64,000 bases of DNA, taken from the NCBI GenBank assembly GCA_001464955.1, contig LNEM01000009.1, positions 186,001-250,000 on the forward strand, given 5' to 3'. Origin of the DNA: Rhizobiales bacterium Ga0077537 (GTDB lineage: Bacteria > Pseudomonadota > Alphaproteobacteria > Rhizobiales > Hyphomicrobiaceae). The notes under the pieces are model-generated. The model saw only the letters and a list, made by a program, of their open reading frames with translations. It did not search any database and was not told the DNA's origin. Of this stretch, positions 1 to 9,022 are shown one piece after another; position 1 is the first letter of the stretch, and each line of letters starts with the position of its first letter. Made by a program: the position numbers and the translations under genes.

Positions 1-993
1 GAGGTGCAGCTTGCCGCGCTTGTAGAAGTCGATCAGGCGCGGCATGTCGGTCCGGAAGCGATTCGAGCCCATGGACGAGCCCTGGATGCGCTTTTCGCGC
101 AGGAAGTCGGCGCCGTGGATCTCGAGGTTCTGGCCGAACGGGATCATGCCGACGATCGTCGCTGTGCCGCCGTGGCGAAGCACCTTGAAGGACTGCTCGG
201 CAGTGAGCTTCAGTCCCAGGCACTCGATCGCGTGGTGGACACCGTCCGAGGGTTTGCCGCCGAGCGCGGCACGGATCCGCTCCACCGGATCGCCGTCACG
301 CGGATTGATGAGGTCGGTGGCGCCGATCTTGGCGGCGAGCTGCAGCTTGGCGGGATTCGTATCGACGGCAAAAATGCGGCCCGCTCCGGCGACCGCTGCT
401 CCGTTCAGAGCGGCCATGCCGACGCCGCCGCAGCCGAAGATCGCGACAGTTTCACCGGGGGCCACCTTCGCCGTGTTCACCGCCGCGCCGAACCCGGTGA
501 TGACGCCACAGCCGATCAGCGCCGCGCGATCGAGGGGGAAGTCCTTGTCGATCTTCACCACGGCGTGCTCGTGGACGAGCATCATTTCCGCATAGCCGGA
601 CAGGTTGGCGAAGGTGTGGACCGTGTTGCCGCCCTTCGAGAGACGTCGCGCCTCGCCAGGGAGCATCTTGACGCTCGTATCCGTGCAGATCACTGGACGG
701 CCCGCCGTGCAGTTGTCGCACTCGCCGCAGAAGACCGACAGGCACGTGATGACGTGGTCGCCCTTCTTGACGTAGTGGACCTCGGAGCCCACCTCCTCGA
801 CGACGCCGGCCGATTCATGGCCAAGCACCACGGGTAGCGGATGCGGATAGAGGCCTTCGATGAAGTGCAGGTCCGAATGGCACAGTCCGGCGAACGCCGT
901 GCGGATCAGCACCTCGTGCGGACCAGGCTTCTTGACGTCGATCGTCTCGATCTGCAGAGGCTTGTTCACCTCGTAAAGGACCGCAGCGCGCAT
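1..993 (-). CDS. Zinc-dependent alcohol dehydrogenase, C-terminus cut off by window edge
   Basis: This medium-chain NAD(P)-dependent alcohol dehydrogenase interconverts an alcohol and an aldehyde in the cytoplasm. Translating back from the ATG at 993 gives 331 codons before the window ends; the family is usually about 365-375 aa, so roughly 40 residues are missing. Visible signatures are the catalytic-zinc region (AGLCHSDL, then GHESAG), the four structural-zinc cysteines (CGECDNC followed by RPVIC) and the Rossmann loop GCGGVG. It is divergent from gpmI. It is clearly paralogous to the alcohol dehydrogenase at 24176-25303, with the same order of motifs. The substrate cannot be read from sequence; class III-like or aryl/benzyl alcohol activity is possible. 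Confidence 0.9.
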   Translation of the reverse strand, partial: MRAAVLYEVNKPLQIETIDVKKPGPHEVLIRTAFAGLCHSDLHFIEGLYPHPLPVVLGHESAGVVEEVGSEVHYVKKGDHVITCLSVFCGECDNCTAGRPVICTDTSVKMLPGEARRLSKGGNTVHTFANLSGYAEMMLVHEHAVVKIDKDFPLDRAALIGCGVITGFGAAVNTAKVAPGETVAIFGCGGVGMAALNGAAVAGAGRIFAVDTNPAKLQLAAKIGATDLINPRDGDPVERIRAALGGKPSDGVHHAIECLGLKLTAEQSFKVLRHGGTATIVGMIPFGQNLEIHGADFLREKRIQGSSMGSNRFRTDMPRLIDFYKRGKLHL

Positions 994-1191
994 GGGTGTC
1001 TCCTCGCCGTTTCTCGATTGATCGGGCAAGACTAGGCCAGTTGGCGGCGGCTGCAAGCCCGGTCTGGCGTGCGCACTGCGTCGCCATTCACCCTGCTACG
1101 ATGAAGCGCGGGCCATTGGCCGGTCGGGGCTTGCGCTCCGGCGGACGATCGCTTTTCTGGCGTCGACGACACGACATGGGAGACGACGACG

Positions 1192-2706
1192 ATGGCACCG
1201 CGCCCGGTAATGCTCGTGATCCTCGATGGCTGGGGCTGGCGCGAGGAGAGAGCCGACAACGCGACGCGGCTGGCGCGGACGCCGAACTTCGACCGGCTGT
1301 GGGCTGCCGGGCCGCATGCGTTCCTCAAGACCTCCGGGCTCGACGTCGGCCTTCCCGAGGGTCAGATGGGCAACTCGGAAGTCGGGCATCTCAATATCGG
1401 CGCCGGGCGGGTGGTGATGCAGGACCTGCCGAAAATCGACCTCGCGGCCCGGGACGGCACGCTCGAAAAGCTGATCGAGGCGAGCGGGATCGTCGCCAAG
1501 CTGAAGGCGAGCGGCGGCACCTGCCATATCGTCGGCCTGATGTCGCCGGGGGGCGTGCATTCGCATCAGTCGCATGCCGCGGCGGTCGCGCGGGCGATGG
1601 TGGCCCGCGGCGTGCCGGCGGTGGTGCACGCCTACACCGACGGGCGCGATACGCCCCCGCAATCGGCCGTCGAGGACATGCGCCGTCTGGCGGCGGAGTT
1701 GCCGCCGGAGGTTCCGATCGCAACCGTCGTCGGGCGCTATTTCGCGATGGACCGCGACAAGCGCTGGGACCGTGTCGAGCGTGCCTACAACCTGATGGTC
1801 GATGCAACCGGAGCGCGCTACGACCGCGCCACCGCGGCGGTCGAGGCGGCCTATGCCGAGGGCAAGTTCGACGAGTTCGTGCCGCCGGCCGCGATCGGCG
1901 ACTACGCCGGCATGCGGGACGGCGATGCGGTCCTGTCGATCAACTTTCGCTCGGACCGCATGCGCGAGATCCTGGCGGCGCTGCTGCTCGCGGATTTCGA
2001 CGGGTTCAAGCGACAGCGCACAGTGCGCATCGCGGCGGCCGTCGGCATGGCGTCCTACGGGGATGCGCTCGATCCCGTGTGCGGGACGCTGTTTCCGCGG
2101 GACGAACTGGTGCTCGGTCTCGGTGAGACGGTCTCCAAGGCGGGCCGGACGCAACTGCGCATGGCAGAGACCGAGAAGTATCCGCACGTGACGTTCTTTT
2201 TCTCAGGTGGGCGGGAAGAGCCTTACCCCGGAGAAGCGCGCATCCTCGTCGCCTCGCCGAAGGTTGCGACCTATGACCTGAAGCCGGAGATGTCGGCGCC
2301 GGAGCTGACGGAGAAGGCTGTCGCCGCCATTGCCTCCGGGACACACGATCTGATCGTGCTCAACTTCGCCAATCCCGACATGGTGGGGCATACCGGAAGC
2401 CTCGAAGCCGCGATCAAGGCTGTCGAGACGGTCGACGCCGGCCTCGGGCGCATCGCGGACGCCGTCGCGGCCCAGGGCGGGGCGCTGCTCGTCACCGCGG
2501 ATCACGGCAATTGCGAGCTGATGCGCGATCCCGAGACCGGTGGACCGCACACGTCGCACACCACGAACGTTGTGCCCGTGATGCTCATGGGTAGGCCAGG
2601 TGCCACGCTTCGCGACGGCCGCCTCGGCGATATCGCGCCGACGCTGCTGGCGCTGATGGGCCTCGCGCAGCCGATGGAGATGACCGGTCGCTCACTGATC
2701 GACTGA
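1192..2706 (+). CDS. gpmI: 2,3-bisphosphoglycerate-independent phosphoglycerate mutase
   Basis: This enzyme interconverts 3- and 2-phosphoglycerate in glycolysis and gluconeogenesis, using a phosphoserine intermediate and two Mn ions. The protein is 504 aa, the normal length. Residues 1-15 carry the metal-binding ILDGWGW motif. The catalytic serine is Ser62 in GQMGNSEVGH. The C-terminal alkaline-phosphatase-like half has VTADHGN and the PHTSHT metal motif. The ATG at 1192 gives the family N-terminus directly. The gene is alone on this strand, divergent from the alcohol dehydrogenase and convergent with the lyase gene 11 bases downstream. No terminator is evident in that short gap. Confidence 0.97.
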   Translation: MAPRPVMLVILDGWGWREERADNATRLARTPNFDRLWAAGPHAFLKTSGLDVGLPEGQMGNSEVGHLNIGAGRVVMQDLPKIDLAARDGTLEKLIEASGIVAKLKASGGTCHIVGLMSPGGVHSHQSHAAAVARAMVARGVPAVVHAYTDGRDTPPQSAVEDMRRLAAELPPEVPIATVVGRYFAMDRDKRWDRVERAYNLMVDATGARYDRATAAVEAAYAEGKFDEFVPPAAIGDYAGMRDGDAVLSINFRSDRMREILAALLLADFDGFKRQRTVRIAAAVGMASYGDALDPVCGTLFPRDELVLGLGETVSKAGRTQLRMAETEKYPHVTFFFSGGREEPYPGEARILVASPKVATYDLKPEMSAPELTEKAVAAIASGTHDLIVLNFANPDMVGHTGSLEAAIKAVETVDAGLGRIADAVAAQGGALLVTADHGNCELMRDPETGGPHTSHTTNVVPVMLMGRPGATLRDGRLGDIAPTLLALMGLAQPMEMTGRSLID

Positions 2707-2717
2707 CGGGCGGCGGC

Positions 2718-3533
2718 TCAGTCCTTCATCCAGGCGTTGAGCTCGGCCGTTTTGAGGGTGCCATCGAGGTAGCCGAAGGTGCCGCTCTCGCGCACCTCGC
2801 GGGCGGCATCGACGAGGCCGGTCATGGCGGCGCGATAGAGCGACGTCGCGAGGCTGATCCGCTTGACGCCTGCCGCCTGCAACTCGGCGACGCTGAACGA
2901 CTTGCCCGGCATGCCGCCCATGAAATTGAACGGTTTGCCGAGCGCCTTGCACACCTTGCGCACGGCGTCGAGGTCGGGAAGGCCCGGGGCCATCAGCACG
3001 TCGGCGCCAGCGGCCTCGTAGGCCTTCAGGCGGCCGATGGTGTCGTCGAGGTCGGGGTTGCCGCGGATGAAGTTCTCGCAGCGCGCCGTCAGCACGAACG
3101 GGAAGGGGGCGGCGCGGGCGACCGCGACGGCGGCGGCGACCCGATCAATCGCGATATCCTCGGGATAGAGGCTGCGGCCGGAGAAGTCCTCGATGGAGCC
3201 GCCGACGAGGCCGGCCGAGATGGCCCCGCAGATCGTCAACGCGCAATCGGCGGGCGTGTCGCCATAGCCGTTCTCCAGATCGGCCGACACGGGAAGGTCG
3301 GTCGCCTCGACGATGGCCCTGGCGTGGGCCAACGCCTCGTCCCGCGAGATGCGTCCATCGCGCCGGCCGAGGCTGCCGGCCGCCGCGCCGCTGGAGGAGG
3401 CGAGAGCCGGGAAGCCGAGACCAGTGAGTATCCGGGCCGTACCGGCGTCCCAAGCATTCGCGATCACGAAGCTCGGGGCTGCGGCGTGAAGGTCCGCGAA
3501 GGTGCGTGCCTTGCGGCTCTGCGCTGTGGGCAT
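2718..3533 (-). CDS. Isocitrate lyase/PEP phosphomutase family protein
   Basis: This is a 271-aa TIM-barrel enzyme of the PEP mutase/isocitrate lyase superfamily, which makes or breaks C-C or P-C bonds next to a carboxylate using Mg. The diagnostic motif SADLENGYGD (residues 83-92, metal-binding Asp85) is present, followed by GSIEDFSG. The isocitrate-lyase KKCGH loop is absent; ARCENFIRG occupies the corresponding region. It is therefore likelier an oxaloacetate decarboxylase-like or 2-methylisocitrate lyase-like enzyme than a true isocitrate lyase. GGGAGAG lies just upstream of the ATG at 3533. It is divergent from the GMC oxidoreductase across a 214-base gap. Confidence 0.85.
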   Translation of the reverse strand: MPTAQSRKARTFADLHAAAPSFVIANAWDAGTARILTGLGFPALASSSGAAAGSLGRRDGRISRDEALAHARAIVEATDLPVSADLENGYGDTPADCALTICGAISAGLVGGSIEDFSGRSLYPEDIAIDRVAAAVAVARAAPFPFVLTARCENFIRGNPDLDDTIGRLKAYEAAGADVLMAPGLPDLDAVRKVCKALGKPFNFMGGMPGKSFSVAELQAAGVKRISLATSLYRAAMTGLVDAAREVRESGTFGYLDGTLKTAELNAWMKD

Positions 3534-3747
3534 CGGTCTCTCCCAAGGTCAAGATCCAGCCGCGTCGTAGCACGTCCCGTAGCGGTCCGCCGTTGCGAAC
3601 TTGCTTGTCTGGACATTACACGTGGCCTTGCTAAGCTTCGGTGCAGCCGCGTCCCGGCGGCGGAGCTGATCCAGAACCACAGTTGCGCAGCAGCGTCTCA
3701 GCCTCTCGGCAGGCGGCGCGTAAACGACATGCGCTCGAGGAGGAGAC

Positions 3748-5358
3748 ATGTACCGGCACGTTGTCGACTACATCATCGTTGGCGCCGGCTCGGCGGGTGC
3801 CGCGCTCGCCTATCGGCTCACGGAGAGCGGCAAGTATCGCGTCCTGCTGCTGGAGGCCGGAAAGGAGACGCATCCCCTGTCGCGGGTGCCGATCTCGTTC
3901 GCGCGGTTCATCAACCGACCGGGCGTGAACTGGCTCTACTCGTCAGAGGCCGAGGCCGCGACCGGCGGGCGGAAAATTCCCATTCCGCGGGGCAAGATGC
4001 TCGGCGGCTCCAGCGCCATCAACGGCATGGTGTGGGTGCGCGGCCAACCGCAGGACTTCGATACCTGGGCCCAGCTCGGCAATCGGGGCTGGAGCTACCA
4101 GGACGTGCTGCCGATCTTCAAGCGGATGGAAAGCTACCAGGGCGGAGACGCCGACTATCGTGGCCGGGAGGGTCCCTTGCGGATCTCCGATATCCACGAG
4201 AGCGGCAAGCTCTACGACAGCTTCTTCGAGGCCGCCGAGATCAACGGCATCAAACGCAACGACGACTACAACGGCCCGGATCAGGAAGGCATTGCGATGT
4301 CGCAGGCCTCGATCCGGAGGGGCCAGCGCATGAGCACGGCGCGCTGCTACCTCGATCCGATCCGGCACAAGCCGAATATCGACATCGAGACGAGCGCGCA
4401 CGCCGAGAAGCTGCTCATCGAGGGCAAGCGCTGCACGGGCGTTCGCTACCGCGTGGGCGATCAGGTGCGGGAAGCCACGGCAACGCGCGAGGTGATCGTT
4501 TCGACGGGCGCGATCGGTTCGCCGCAACTCCTCGAGTTGTCGGGCATCGGCCAGCCGGAGCGGCTGAAGGGCCTCGGCATCGAGGTCAAGCACGCGCTTG
4601 CCGGTGTGGGCGAGAACCTGCGCGACCATTGGGCGCCACGCATGAAATGGCGGGTCGGGCGGCACGGCGTGACGTTCAACGAGCGCGCCCGCGGCATCAA
4701 CGGTCTCGGGCAGGGGCTCCAGTATTTCCTGACGGGCAAGGGGTTCCTGTCGCTGCCGGCCTCGCCGATGCGCGCCTTCTTCAAGACGCGCGAAGGCCTT
4801 GCCAGCCCCGACGCCATGTTCATGGTGCAACCGTTCCTCGTGACGCCGGACCTGTGGCTCGACAAGCAGGCGGGGCTCACCATCATCACCCACCAGATGC
4901 GGCCCGAAAGCAAAGGCTCGATCCACGTGACGTCGAAGGACGCGTCGCAACCGCCGGCGGTGAAGTTCAATTTCCTGGCCGAGAGCATCGACCGGGACTG
5001 CGTGCTGGCGGCGATGCGGCTGGTGCGGAAAGTGGTCGAATCCGAGCCGCTCAAGTGGCTCGAAGCCGACGAGTTCGGACCCGGCAAGCAGGCGACGACG
5101 GACGACGAACTGCTCGACTACGTGACGCGGACGGCCGAGACGACCTATCATCCGGTCGGCACCTGCAAGATGGGCAATGATCCGATGGCCGTCGTCGACG
5201 ACCGGCTCAGGGTGCGCGGGCTTTCGGGGCTGCGCGTCGCGGATGCCTCGATCATGCCGACGCTGACATCCGGTAACACCAACGCCCCGTCGATCATGAT
5301 CGGCGAGAAGTGCGCGTCGATGGTGCTCGAGGAAGCCGAGGCGGCGGTCGCGGCGTGA
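3748..5358 (+). CDS. GMC-family FAD oxidoreductase (choline dehydrogenase-like)
   Basis: This 536-aa flavoprotein belongs to the glucose-methanol-choline oxidoreductases, which oxidise primary alcohols. The N-terminus has the FAD dinucleotide-binding loop IIVGAGSAG (about residues 8-16). The GMC signature GGSSAINGMVWVRG lies near residue 90. The C-terminal active site has YHPVGTCKMG with the conserved catalytic His, and a later Asn in SGNTNAPSIM. The start at 3748 is preceded by a strong GAGGAGGAG ribosome site. Choline dehydrogenases and alkyl or aromatic alcohol dehydrogenases share this architecture, and no betaine genes are adjacent, so I do not assign betA. Confidence 0.93.
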   Translation: MYRHVVDYIIVGAGSAGAALAYRLTESGKYRVLLLEAGKETHPLSRVPISFARFINRPGVNWLYSSEAEAATGGRKIPIPRGKMLGGSSAINGMVWVRGQPQDFDTWAQLGNRGWSYQDVLPIFKRMESYQGGDADYRGREGPLRISDIHESGKLYDSFFEAAEINGIKRNDDYNGPDQEGIAMSQASIRRGQRMSTARCYLDPIRHKPNIDIETSAHAEKLLIEGKRCTGVRYRVGDQVREATATREVIVSTGAIGSPQLLELSGIGQPERLKGLGIEVKHALAGVGENLRDHWAPRMKWRVGRHGVTFNERARGINGLGQGLQYFLTGKGFLSLPASPMRAFFKTREGLASPDAMFMVQPFLVTPDLWLDKQAGLTIITHQMRPESKGSIHVTSKDASQPPAVKFNFLAESIDRDCVLAAMRLVRKVVESEPLKWLEADEFGPGKQATTDDELLDYVTRTAETTYHPVGTCKMGNDPMAVVDDRLRVRGLSGLRVADASIMPTLTSGNTNAPSIMIGEKCASMVLEEAEAAVAA

Positions 5359-5366
5359 GCGGCATC

Positions 5367-5400
5367 CGGCGGCGGCGTGCATGACGGCGCGCCGCCGCCG
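5367..5400. terminator. Strong GC hairpin between convergent genes
   Basis: An 11-bp perfect inverted repeat (5367-5377 with 5390-5400, 12-base loop) fills the gap between the convergent GMC oxidoreductase and polysaccharide deacetylase genes. It has no T-tract, so intrinsic termination is plausible but not certain. It could serve both strands. Confidence 0.45.
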
Positions 5401-6492
5401 TCAGCGCGCGAGCGAGGGGGCGAGTTCGGTTGTGGTGAGGCGACCGGGCGGGGTGCCGGGTTGTGGCACATCGCCCAGGTCGGGCAGATACTTCTGTGCT
5501 TCGGACTTCATGCCCAGCACCTTGCGCAGCAGCATCTTGAAGCCCGACATTTCGGCCTCGAAGTCGAGAGCATGGAGATTGTCGCCGTCGATGATCCGGG
5601 GGATCAGGAGACGGTGCGTCTCTGGCATCGCGAGCCCGTCCGCTACGGTCGTGGCGCTTTCGATGCCGTGCTGAAGCAGGGCCTCGACGGCCGACCGGCT
5701 CGAGCGTCCCGACGGGAAACAGAAATGGACAAAGTGCTGGCGCGGCACTCCCAGGATCTCGACCAGGGCATCGGCGTTCCGGTCGAGTTCGCCCGTCACG
5801 GCGTTCGGACTGAGATCGTGCAGCGAATGCGTGTGGGTGTGGAGTTGCACGTCGACAATCCCGCGGTCGAACAGGTCCTTCAACTCGTCAGGCGTCATGT
5901 ACGCGAAATTGCGGGACTTGATGATGCTCTCGATATCGTAGCCGAGGGCTTCCGCCACGACCTTGGCGGCCGACAGGCGAGCCTCCATTGGTGAAGCCGT
6001 GTCGCAAGCGGTCTTCATGGCCGCCTCGATCGGAGGGGCCAGCTTTGGATATCCGCTCAGCTGGTGGAGATAGGAGGCGAGGACGTTCGGTAGCACGTTG
6101 CCGGTGACCACCGGTTCCGAATGACAATAAAGCGTTGCCGGAATCCGATGTTCCTGTAATGCGGGAGCCATCGCAGTCAGCGTGCTGTACCAGCCATCGT
6201 CGATGGTGACGACGACGGGGGTCCCACGAACGGGCTTGTTTCCCTTCATCATCTCGACCGCATCGCCGAGTGACACGGGCTCGTAGCCGAGCTGGCGGAG
6301 TTGCCCCATGCGGGCGGCGAACGTCTCCGGTCGGATGAACATGGCATCGCCGCGGAACGGCACGTCGGAGATCCAGGCTCCGTGGTAGCAAAGAACGCGC
6401 ACGGACTTGCGTGTCAGTCGGCGGCTCAACGCAAAGGCACCGCAAAGCTTCGCGACGCGCAAGAAAATGGCCCGGGCTCTCGTCGCGACCAT
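5401..6492 (-). CDS. Polysaccharide deacetylase family protein (NodB homology)
   Basis: This enzyme likely removes N- or O-acetyl groups from a polysaccharide by metal-dependent hydrolysis. The NodB-fold motifs are visible: VVTIDDGWYS (motif 1, metal Asp), HTHTHSLHDL (motif 2, metal histidines) and FCFPSGRS (motif 3). I choose the ATG at 6492 (363 aa), preceded by GAGGGGGC, rather than an upstream in-frame start at 6576 that has no ribosome site. The N-terminus is basic with a short hydrophobic stretch but no clear signal peptide. The secreted beta-helix gene lies upstream on the same strand, so both may serve extracellular polysaccharide metabolism. Confidence 0.88.
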   Translation of the reverse strand: MVATRARAIFLRVAKLCGAFALSRRLTRKSVRVLCYHGAWISDVPFRGDAMFIRPETFAARMGQLRQLGYEPVSLGDAVEMMKGNKPVRGTPVVVTIDDGWYSTLTAMAPALQEHRIPATLYCHSEPVVTGNVLPNVLASYLHQLSGYPKLAPPIEAAMKTACDTASPMEARLSAAKVVAEALGYDIESIIKSRNFAYMTPDELKDLFDRGIVDVQLHTHTHSLHDLSPNAVTGELDRNADALVEILGVPRQHFVHFCFPSGRSSRSAVEALLQHGIESATTVADGLAMPETHRLLIPRIIDGDNLHALDFEAEMSGFKMLLRKVLGMKSEAQKYLPDLGDVPQPGTPPGRLTTTELAPSLAR

Positions 6493-6624
6493 GGAACAGG
6501 CCCCCTCGTACGCGTCATCGCCTCTTCCCGAGAGGCTCCGACCAACAAACCATCGGCCCGGTCTGGCGCAAAACAATCCGCGCGCTTGGAGCGCTCGGCC
6601 GATACATCACGAATTTGTGTCAGT

Positions 6625-6653
6625 GCGATAGATCATCGCATTGCACGGGTCAA
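6625..6653 (-). promoter_or_regulatory. Possible sigma-70 promoter for the deacetylase
   Basis: On the minus strand TTGACC (6653-6648) is followed after 17 bases by TATCGC (6630-6625). The -35 is good and the -10 is weak. It would give a leader of about 125 bases ahead of the start at 6492. Confidence 0.3.
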
Positions 6654-6687
6654 CCGGTCGGTTTGATCGTTTTGTCGGAGCCAAGCT

Positions 6688-7641
6688 TCATCGATCGCTT
6701 CGAAGAACCGGTTCGCCGGTGAGAAAAGTGTTCCGTGACCAGATGTTGGCCGCGCCTGGGGAGTTGTCCCAGTAGGCGATCACGCCGAAATTGCCGCCCT
6801 TCGGAAAGAGATCGCGGCCGAAGATGTTGCCTTCGATGCGAACGGTGTGGGGCGGGCGCCCACCACCGGCCACAACCTGGGCGCCGCCGTAGACCGTCCA
6901 GCCGCCGCCCGAGAGATAGGTGTCCGTGACGGTGATGCGCGACCCGGCAAGATTGAGGCAGCTGGTCTGGGGATGGCGGTTGACGATGCGACTCAGTGCG
7001 ATCTCGACGTCGCTCGCCTGGCCCAGAAGCTGTATGCCGTCGTTGTGGTCGCCGGGTGCAGCCGTAAGGTCGTCGATCAGGGTTTCGAGCACCCGGACGT
7101 GCGGGGCGTGGATCTGTATGCCGTCGCCGGCGCGGTGGAGGTGGCTTCGGTAGACGGTCACGGAAGAGCTTCGGAGATAGAGCCCGCGCTGGAGGTGGCC
7201 TGCCGTCGCGGCGGATGTGCCCGACCACAGGAACAGGATCGGTCCGGCTTCCGGGCGGGTGTGGAGCGCCCAGGGCGCTGCCTTCGTCGGCGAGATCGAG
7301 ACCCTGCGGAAAACCACGGGGTGGCGTGCATAGACGTCGACCGGCCCCGTAAAGGTGACATTCTCGATCAACAGGTGAGGGGCCGACACGGGATGGCCGT
7401 CGTAGGTGCGAGCGCTTTCTATCCGTTTCGCGAACGGGTAATTGCGACCGTCCCGGATCTCGGTGCCGGCGGCGGTGACCGGCGTCCAGGCGCCGTGCGC
7501 GGTTGGCCCCACGAGCGAGCGATCGAGGGCGATGCCGTGCCGCACGGCGATCGGCGGCGCACCCTCACCGGACCGGGCGGGGGCCGCGATCGCGAGGGCC
7601 AGCAGTCCGGCGAGCGAAACCGATAGATATCGCAGCGTCAT
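6688..7641 (-). CDS. Secreted right-handed parallel beta-helix protein
   Basis: This 317-aa protein has a clear Sec signal peptide (about residues 1-24, ending near PARSGEG). The body shows the short repeating coils of a pectate-lyase-like beta-helix, with runs such as LLIENVTF, VVFRRVSI, GLYLRSSSVTVYRS, HVRVLETLIDD and SRITVTDTYLSG. These folds usually bind or cleave polysaccharides outside the cytoplasm. GDHNDGIQ and SGGGWTVYGG are the sort of motif found in beta-helix lyases and epimerases. I cannot assign a catalytic site. It is upstream of the polysaccharide deacetylase on the same strand and divergent from the thioesterase. Confidence 0.75.
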   Translation of the reverse strand: MTLRYLSVSLAGLLALAIAAPARSGEGAPPIAVRHGIALDRSLVGPTAHGAWTPVTAAGTEIRDGRNYPFAKRIESARTYDGHPVSAPHLLIENVTFTGPVDVYARHPVVFRRVSISPTKAAPWALHTRPEAGPILFLWSGTSAATAGHLQRGLYLRSSSVTVYRSHLHRAGDGIQIHAPHVRVLETLIDDLTAAPGDHNDGIQLLGQASDVEIALSRIVNRHPQTSCLNLAGSRITVTDTYLSGGGWTVYGGAQVVAGGGRPPHTVRIEGNIFGRDLFPKGGNFGVIAYWDNSPGAANIWSRNTFLTGEPVLRSDR

Positions 7642-7786
7642 GCGGCGGTCGTCCGTTCATATATGGCGCGCACGAGAACGTCCGGGACGGTGCGCCGCCC
7701 GCTTCCACGGTGCGACGGTCGCGATTAATAACGGGTTGAGGAATCACGCCGGGCGACGGTCGCCGTGGCAACAGGGGTAAGATTTC

Positions 7787-8233
7787 ATGAGCGACGGCGT
7801 CGGAACCAAGGGCCGGGACTGGCTGATGGATCGCGTGGTCTTCCGGCAATGGTGCCGGGTGCCGGTCCGGTACAACGACCTCGACCCGCTCGGCCATGTC
7901 AACAACACGGCGACGGCGATCTTCTTCGAGGAGGCGCGATGCCAGCTGATCACGCCGAAGCTTAAGGCACATGGGGCGCACGTCGACATGGTGCTGGCGG
8001 CGACCTCGATCGATTACCGGCGGGAGCTGCACTACCCCGGAGAGGTCGAGATCGGAACGGTCCTGACCCGGCTCGGCAGCAAATCGTTCAGCCTCGCGCA
8101 CGGCATCTTTCAGGACGGGATCTGTGCCGGCACGGGCGAGGTTGTGCTCGTGGTGTTCGACCTCGAGCGGCGCACGGCGCTGGCGCCGCCCGATGATGTT
8201 CGGGCGTTTCTCGAAACGCTCAAGGCGGCATGA
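7787..8233 (+). CDS. Acyl-CoA thioesterase, 4-hydroxybenzoyl-CoA thioesterase type hot-dog fold
   Basis: This 148-aa cytoplasmic enzyme is predicted to hydrolyse acyl-CoA thioesters. The YNDLDPLGHVNN segment (about residues 29-40) matches the YxDxDxxxHVNN signature of YbgC/FcbC-type thioesterases, including the catalytic Asp. The rest fits one hot-dog domain, the usual length of the family. GGGGTAAG precedes the ATG. It is divergent from the beta-helix gene and convergent with the bactofilin. The acyl substrate is unknown. Confidence 0.88.
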   Translation: MSDGVGTKGRDWLMDRVVFRQWCRVPVRYNDLDPLGHVNNTATAIFFEEARCQLITPKLKAHGAHVDMVLAATSIDYRRELHYPGEVEIGTVLTRLGSKSFSLAHGIFQDGICAGTGEVVLVVFDLERRTALAPPDDVRAFLETLKAA

Positions 8234-8253
8234 CGCGGGGCTGCATGCCGGTC

Positions 8254-8279
8254 ACGGCGATGCCGTTCGCGATCGCCGT
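8254..8279. terminator. Inverted repeat between thioesterase and bactofilin genes
   Basis: A perfect 8-bp inverted repeat (8254-8261 with 8272-8279, 10-base loop) sits between two convergent genes. There is no T-tract, so it is a candidate bidirectional terminator only. Confidence 0.4.
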
Positions 8280-8290
8280 CGGGGGAGGGC

Positions 8291-8791
8291 TCAGGCGCGC
8301 GCGCCGTTGAAGCCCGGCGGCAGCGGGATCTCCGGGCGTTCGATGCCCGCTGTCGGGTCGTCCATGCGACGGGACTTGCCCTCGAAGAAGGCGCCCTGCT
8401 CGATCGCAAGCTGGCTGTGGAAGATGTCGCCCTCGACCTTGCTCGACGACTGAAGCACGACGCGCTTGCCGCGGATCGAGCCGAGGACGGTGCCGCGGAT
8501 GATCACCTCGTCGGCGACGATGCCGCCCGTGATGCGGGCGCTTTCGCCGATGATGATGTTGGCTGCGTGAAGGTCGCCCTGGACGTCGCCGTCGATCTGG
8601 ATTTCGCCTTTCGAGACCAGATTGCCGATGATCGTCAGGTCGGAGCCGATGCGAGATTCGCCGCCTTTGCCGCCAATCGGCCGGGACATCGTCGGGGACG
8701 GTGAAGGCATGGGGCCGCTCGGCGGCAAGGGTGGTGCCGTCCGAGGCATGTCGAACGCGGTCGGCTCCTTGTCAGGCTTCTTCGTGAACAT
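8291..8791 (-). CDS. Bactofilin (polymer-forming cytoskeletal protein)
   Basis: Bactofilins self-assemble into non-polar filaments that localise cell-wall or polysaccharide machinery. This 166-aa protein has a disordered, Pro/Ser-rich N-terminus (about residues 1-45). A beta-helical bactofilin domain follows, with the regular pattern LTIIGNLVSKGEIQIDGDV, then NIIIGESARITGGIVADEVIIRGTV, and ends in a short Pro-rich tail. Length and layout are typical. It is not next to an M23 peptidase here, a common bactofilin partner elsewhere. Confidence 0.93.
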   Translation of the reverse strand: MFTKKPDKEPTAFDMPRTAPPLPPSGPMPSPSPTMSRPIGGKGGESRIGSDLTIIGNLVSKGEIQIDGDVQGDLHAANIIIGESARITGGIVADEVIIRGTVLGSIRGKRVVLQSSSKVEGDIFHSQLAIEQGAFFEGKSRRMDDPTAGIERPEIPLPPGFNGARA

Positions 8792-9022
8792 CCCACGTAC
8801 TCCCCTCGCACGACCGGCACGCCCATCCCCCGGTGGCCGGACTCCTACTGGAACAACGCATTGGCTCGACGCCGATGGCGGATTGTCGGATCAAGGATCG
8901 AGCCGAACCAGCCGTCGTGCGCGGGTGCCGAGCGATCCTGTCGTCTAGCATGGAACGCCCGGCAGGTCACCGGCAGTTGTGCAATTCCGTGGTGTTCGCG
9001 CGTGCGGGTGGCCAAGTTGCGA
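8792..9022. other. Intergenic region upstream of bactofilin
   Basis: This 231-base region separates the bactofilin start from the stop of the DUF455 gene; both genes are on the minus strand. It should hold the bactofilin promoter and the end of the peroxiredoxin-DUF455 transcript. I see no convincing promoter, hairpin or small gene in it. Confidence 0.5.

Noticed and set aside
4-837. Plus-strand open frame opposite the left-edge alcohol dehydrogenase
   Set aside because: The minus-strand frame carries zinc-ligand and Rossmann motifs running off the window edge.
3324-5180. Plus-strand open frame (618 codons) overlapping the GMC oxidoreductase in another frame
   Set aside because: The overlapping GMC frame has full FAD and active-site motifs; this one has none.
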